Source: an uncultured Pseudomonadales bacterium
Lineage (GTDB): Bacteria; Pseudomonadota; Gammaproteobacteria; Pseudomonadales; Pseudohongiellaceae
Length of the DNA: 7,754 nucleotides
Assembly (NCBI GenBank): GCA_938082955.1
Contig: CALKDE010000014.1
Span: 1 to 7,754 of the forward strand
Direction of reading: 5' to 3'
The notes under the pieces are model-generated. The model ran no database searches. It was not told where the DNA came from and saw nothing but the letters and a program-made list of their open reading frames with translations. Positions 6,301 to 7,754 of the stretch are shown here, one piece after another. The position numbers and the translations under genes were made by a program. Positions within the stretch are counted from its first letter, which is position 1, and each line of letters begins with the position of its first letter.

Positions 6301-7754
6301 GGTGATGTATTTGGTAACGGCATGTTGTTATCCAAACACATCTGCTTGCAGGGCGCCTTCAACCACTTGCACGTTTTCATCGATCCCCAGCCGAACTCTG
6401 GGCGAAGTTTTACTGAGCGGTCCCGCCTGTTCAAGAAACAGGGCTCGTCATGGGAAGACTACAATGTAGCTTTGATTTCGAAAGGTGGGGGAGTTTTTTC
6501 TCGGCAGTCCAAATCTATAGCGATTACCGCGCAGATGAAAAATTGTTTTGATATTCAAGCGGACTCGTTGACTCCTGACGAACTTATATCCGCACTGCTA
6601 GTTAGCCCTGTTGACCTACTTTGGAATGGTGGCATAGGCACCTATGTAAAAGCGACATCCGAGAACCACCAAGAGGTGGGGGACAAAGCGAATGATTCGC
6701 TGCGTATAAATGGCAAGCAACTTCGTTGCAGAGTGATCGGTGAAGGTGGCAATCTTGGCTTTACGCAGCTTGCGCGAATTGAATATGCGATGAATGGCGG
6801 CGTATCACTCACCGACTTCATCGACAATTCTGCTGGGGTGGATTGCTCTGACCATGAGGTCAACATAAAAATTCTATTGAACACGCTGCGCAAGAAGAAG
6901 CAACTTAGTGAAAAGAACCGCAGCAGTTTGCTACACAGCATGACTGAGGATGTATCCGAACTTGTGCTGGCGAACAATTATCGACAGGTGCAGACGATTG
7001 CTCTGGCCAACTACGAAATGGAGTTTCGCAACAAGGAATACGCCGGTCTTATGTCCTACCTTGAGGAGTGGGCGGGTCTCATCCGAGATTTGGAATTTCT
7101 TCCCAGCGTAGAGCAGTTAGAAGAGCGAGCGGTGAAACAGCAGTATCTGACGCGTCCGGAAATTTCGACTGTAACCTCCTATATGAAAATGTATCTGAAG
7201 CAGGTACTCATTAATGCCGATTACATCGATGATGGCTACTTACAGAAGTACCTTCATGATGCGTTCCCAGCAAGTTTAGCGAAGAGGTATCGGACAGAAA
7301 TATCAAAGCATCCGCTGCGAAGAGAGCTGGTTGCTACGCAGCTTGCTAATTTTGTTGTGAACCTTGTAGGGCCAAGCTTTATCTATCGCATGGTCGAATC
7401 CACAGGCGCCTCGGTAAGCGATGTGGTGAAAGCCGCCGTGATGGCCAAGGATATTTTCGATATTGAGAAGTACTGGCTGCAGATAGAGGCGTTGGACTAT
7501 AAGGTAGCGGCGGATACGCAGGCAGTAATGATGACGCGTTTGACGCGTCTGCTACGGCGCTCGACACGCTGGCTGCTGCGCCATCAAGAGAATGTGATGG
7601 GTTTCGCTGAGGCGCAAAGTACGTTCGCTAGAGAGATTAAGGCAATTCGCAAGATGTTCCCGCAGAAGCTGCCGCCGGACTTTCAAGAGATGTTCGTTGA
7701 GAAGTTCGAGGGCTTGGTCGCAGATGGGGTTCCTGAAGAACTAGCACGAGATAT
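3298..7754 (+). CDS. gdhB: Large NAD-specific glutamate dehydrogenase (partial, C-terminus beyond the right edge)
   Basis: One unbroken frame of 1485 codons runs off the right edge. Family members are about 1600-1620 residues, so roughly the last 100-140 are missing. The enzyme oxidatively deaminates L-glutamate to 2-oxoglutarate and ammonia with NAD+, in the cytoplasm, for amino-acid catabolism. The long N-terminal regulatory part carries family motifs: PFLVDSIR (112-119), SWMLDDHFTFLGYE (238-251) and SCLVYVPKD (433-441). The catalytic part starts near LRAYASYLKQI (681-691) and contains RGGLRWSDRREDYRTE (826-841), KAQQVKNSVIVPVGAKGGF (847-865; K862 is the probable counterpart of the catalytic lysine), GGSNGYDHK (955-963), the NAD-binding GIGDMSGDVFGNG (996-1008), WNGGIGTYVK (1109-1118), GEGGNLGFTQ (1148-1157) and IDNSAGVDCSDHEVNIK (1175-1191). 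A helical C-terminal region follows, with TRPEIS and ETGAS-like motifs. No frameshift or lost key residue was found. In Pseudomonas the homologue responds to arginine; regulation here is unknown. It is transcribed divergently from moxR. Confidence 0.98.
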   Translation, partial: MSGKYLLGHKKLMKLSKRLSKDYSQTDTVELNLFVTHYFASTSRSDLSDRGNDAMYDNLRQAWVFYQQRDTHSPKIEFLHFDSGAQGNGEEKRKSQRQRSGTRILVLQTDMPFLVDSIRQALTRSCVIIKYINNSVLYSERTARGFKGAGKLSTIPLSVTEGSTREALICLDCIRLTPTQSKLAEKEIRETLKHVAVAVKDYPAMCKQMASVRDALEKNAATVPASKASHDESLEFISWMLDDHFTFLGYEKYCINRKGRTPAIELQENSPLGVSKLKKGIKPKVKLSDLSMGARDLILKKKVCDFAKSGIRSKVHRPAYCDYVLIKEFDSDGDVLVEHRFLGLYTSSVYFQEASDIPLLRRKVNAVLEQSGFAQNGHNIKDLLQLINVFPRDELFQISKSQLLHTTTEIARIQDLRTSRLFIRRDLYGNFFSCLVYVPKDTFATKVRLTIQNLLQERLHAEEVEFTTHSSDSAFTRIHLTYRVPRIEQVSYDAGAIEAEMISLIKPWEEHLLKALTDQHSDVAASKLHAEYVDCFSQAYKESYAATTAVADILDIEQVVATKQLVVNLSTCHSQGQAEFSFKIFSYDEQLHLSNVDPILENLGLNIISEKTFKLQLNCDDRVWLHDFSVYRAKKLGQFTPSAKQVFEDAFLAIFNGEIDDDSFNELVTTAEIKWRDAALLRAYASYLKQIQFGYSVAHIAETLSNNRAICRLLIVYFAKMFDPALSHSERRKAKAARGKLIAAIDAVTVLSEDSVLRAYLNLFDATLRTNYFQPQADGALLKSYFSFKFDSTQINGMPRPAPRYEIFIFSRQVEGVHLRGGKVARGGLRWSDRREDYRTEILGLVKAQQVKNSVIVPVGAKGGFVIKQDTSSLDRNEFRELGIACYKIFIRGLLDITDNRIGATISSPISVVKRDGDDPYLVVAADKGTATFSDIANGLSAEYGFWLGDGFASGGSNGYDHKQMGITAKGAWVSVQRHFRELGKDIQKEDFTVVGIGDMSGDVFGNGMLLSKHICLQGAFNHLHVFIDPQPNSGRSFTERSRLFKKQGSSWEDYNVALISKGGGVFSRQSKSIAITAQMKNCFDIQADSLTPDELISALLVSPVDLLWNGGIGTYVKATSENHQEVGDKANDSLRINGKQLRCRVIGEGGNLGFTQLARIEYAMNGGVSLTDFIDNSAGVDCSDHEVNIKILLNTLRKKKQLSEKNRSSLLHSMTEDVSELVLANNYRQVQTIALANYEMEFRNKEYAGLMSYLEEWAGLIRDLEFLPSVEQLEERAVKQQYLTRPEISTVTSYMKMYLKQVLINADYIDDGYLQKYLHDAFPASLAKRYRTEISKHPLRRELVATQLANFVVNLVGPSFIYRMVESTGASVSDVVKAAVMAKDIFDIEKYWLQIEALDYKVAADTQAVMMTRLTRLLRRSTRWLLRHQENVMGFAEAQSTFAREIKAIRKMFPQKLPPDFQEMFVEKFEGLVADGVPEELARD
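3339..3357 (+). other. Short stem-loop inside the 5' coding region of the glutamate dehydrogenase gene
   Basis: CTCAGC (3340-3345) and GCTGAG (3351-3356) form a perfect 6-base-pair stem around a 5-base loop (AAGAG); one G-U pair can extend the base. It lies about 40 bases after the start codon, within codons 14-20. There is no following U tract, so it is not an intrinsic terminator. It may simply reflect codon choice for LSKRLS, or modestly affect early translation. Confidence 0.35.

Noticed and set aside
6642..6977. Minus-strand Ser/Phe-rich frame of 111 codons
   Set aside because: It is antisense to the conserved GEGGNLGF and IDNSAGVDCSDHEV region of the dehydrogenase, and its composition is typical of an antisense shadow.

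Overview
The window looks like ordinary chromosomal DNA from a gammaproteobacterium, probably an aerobic, Pseudomonas-like or marine lineage. The evidence is gene content: a very large NAD-dependent glutamate dehydrogenase (about 1600 residues when complete) beside a MoxR / DUF58 / DUF4381 / BatA operon. From memory, this neighbourhood resembles the gdhB-moxR region of Pseudomonas, but no search was possible. I see no tRNA, rRNA, CRISPR, phage, transposon or integration signals. Coding density is high.

Layout. Positions 1-3039 hold four genes read leftwards in the order moxR (AAA+ ATPase), a DUF58 protein, a DUF4381 membrane protein and batA (von Willebrand factor A membrane protein, running off the left edge). 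The first two are separated by 17 bases. The next two junctions overlap by 22 and 8 bases, so this is almost certainly one transcription unit. Positions 3040-3297 are a 258-base divergent intergenic region. It carries a reasonable sigma70-type promoter for the leftward operon, a 10-base tandem repeat and a few short palindromes. Positions 3298-7754 hold one uninterrupted rightward frame of 1485 codons with no stop before the right edge. It is the large NAD-glutamate dehydrogenase and lacks only its C-terminal end (roughly the last 100-140 residues, judged by family length).

How the genes work together. MoxR ATPases act with von Willebrand A proteins as chaperone-like or metal-insertion machines. 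Here the ATPase, a cytoplasmic DUF58 protein with a VWA-like fold, a single-pass membrane protein and a periplasm-facing VWA protein would form one envelope-linked assembly; the client is unknown. The glutamate dehydrogenase oxidises glutamate to 2-oxoglutarate and ammonia, feeding amino-acid carbon into the TCA cycle. No functional link between the two transcription units is visible beyond the shared intergenic region. I do not see a clearly new biological system here; the second-look items are mostly small regulatory-scale structures and one variant metal-site motif.
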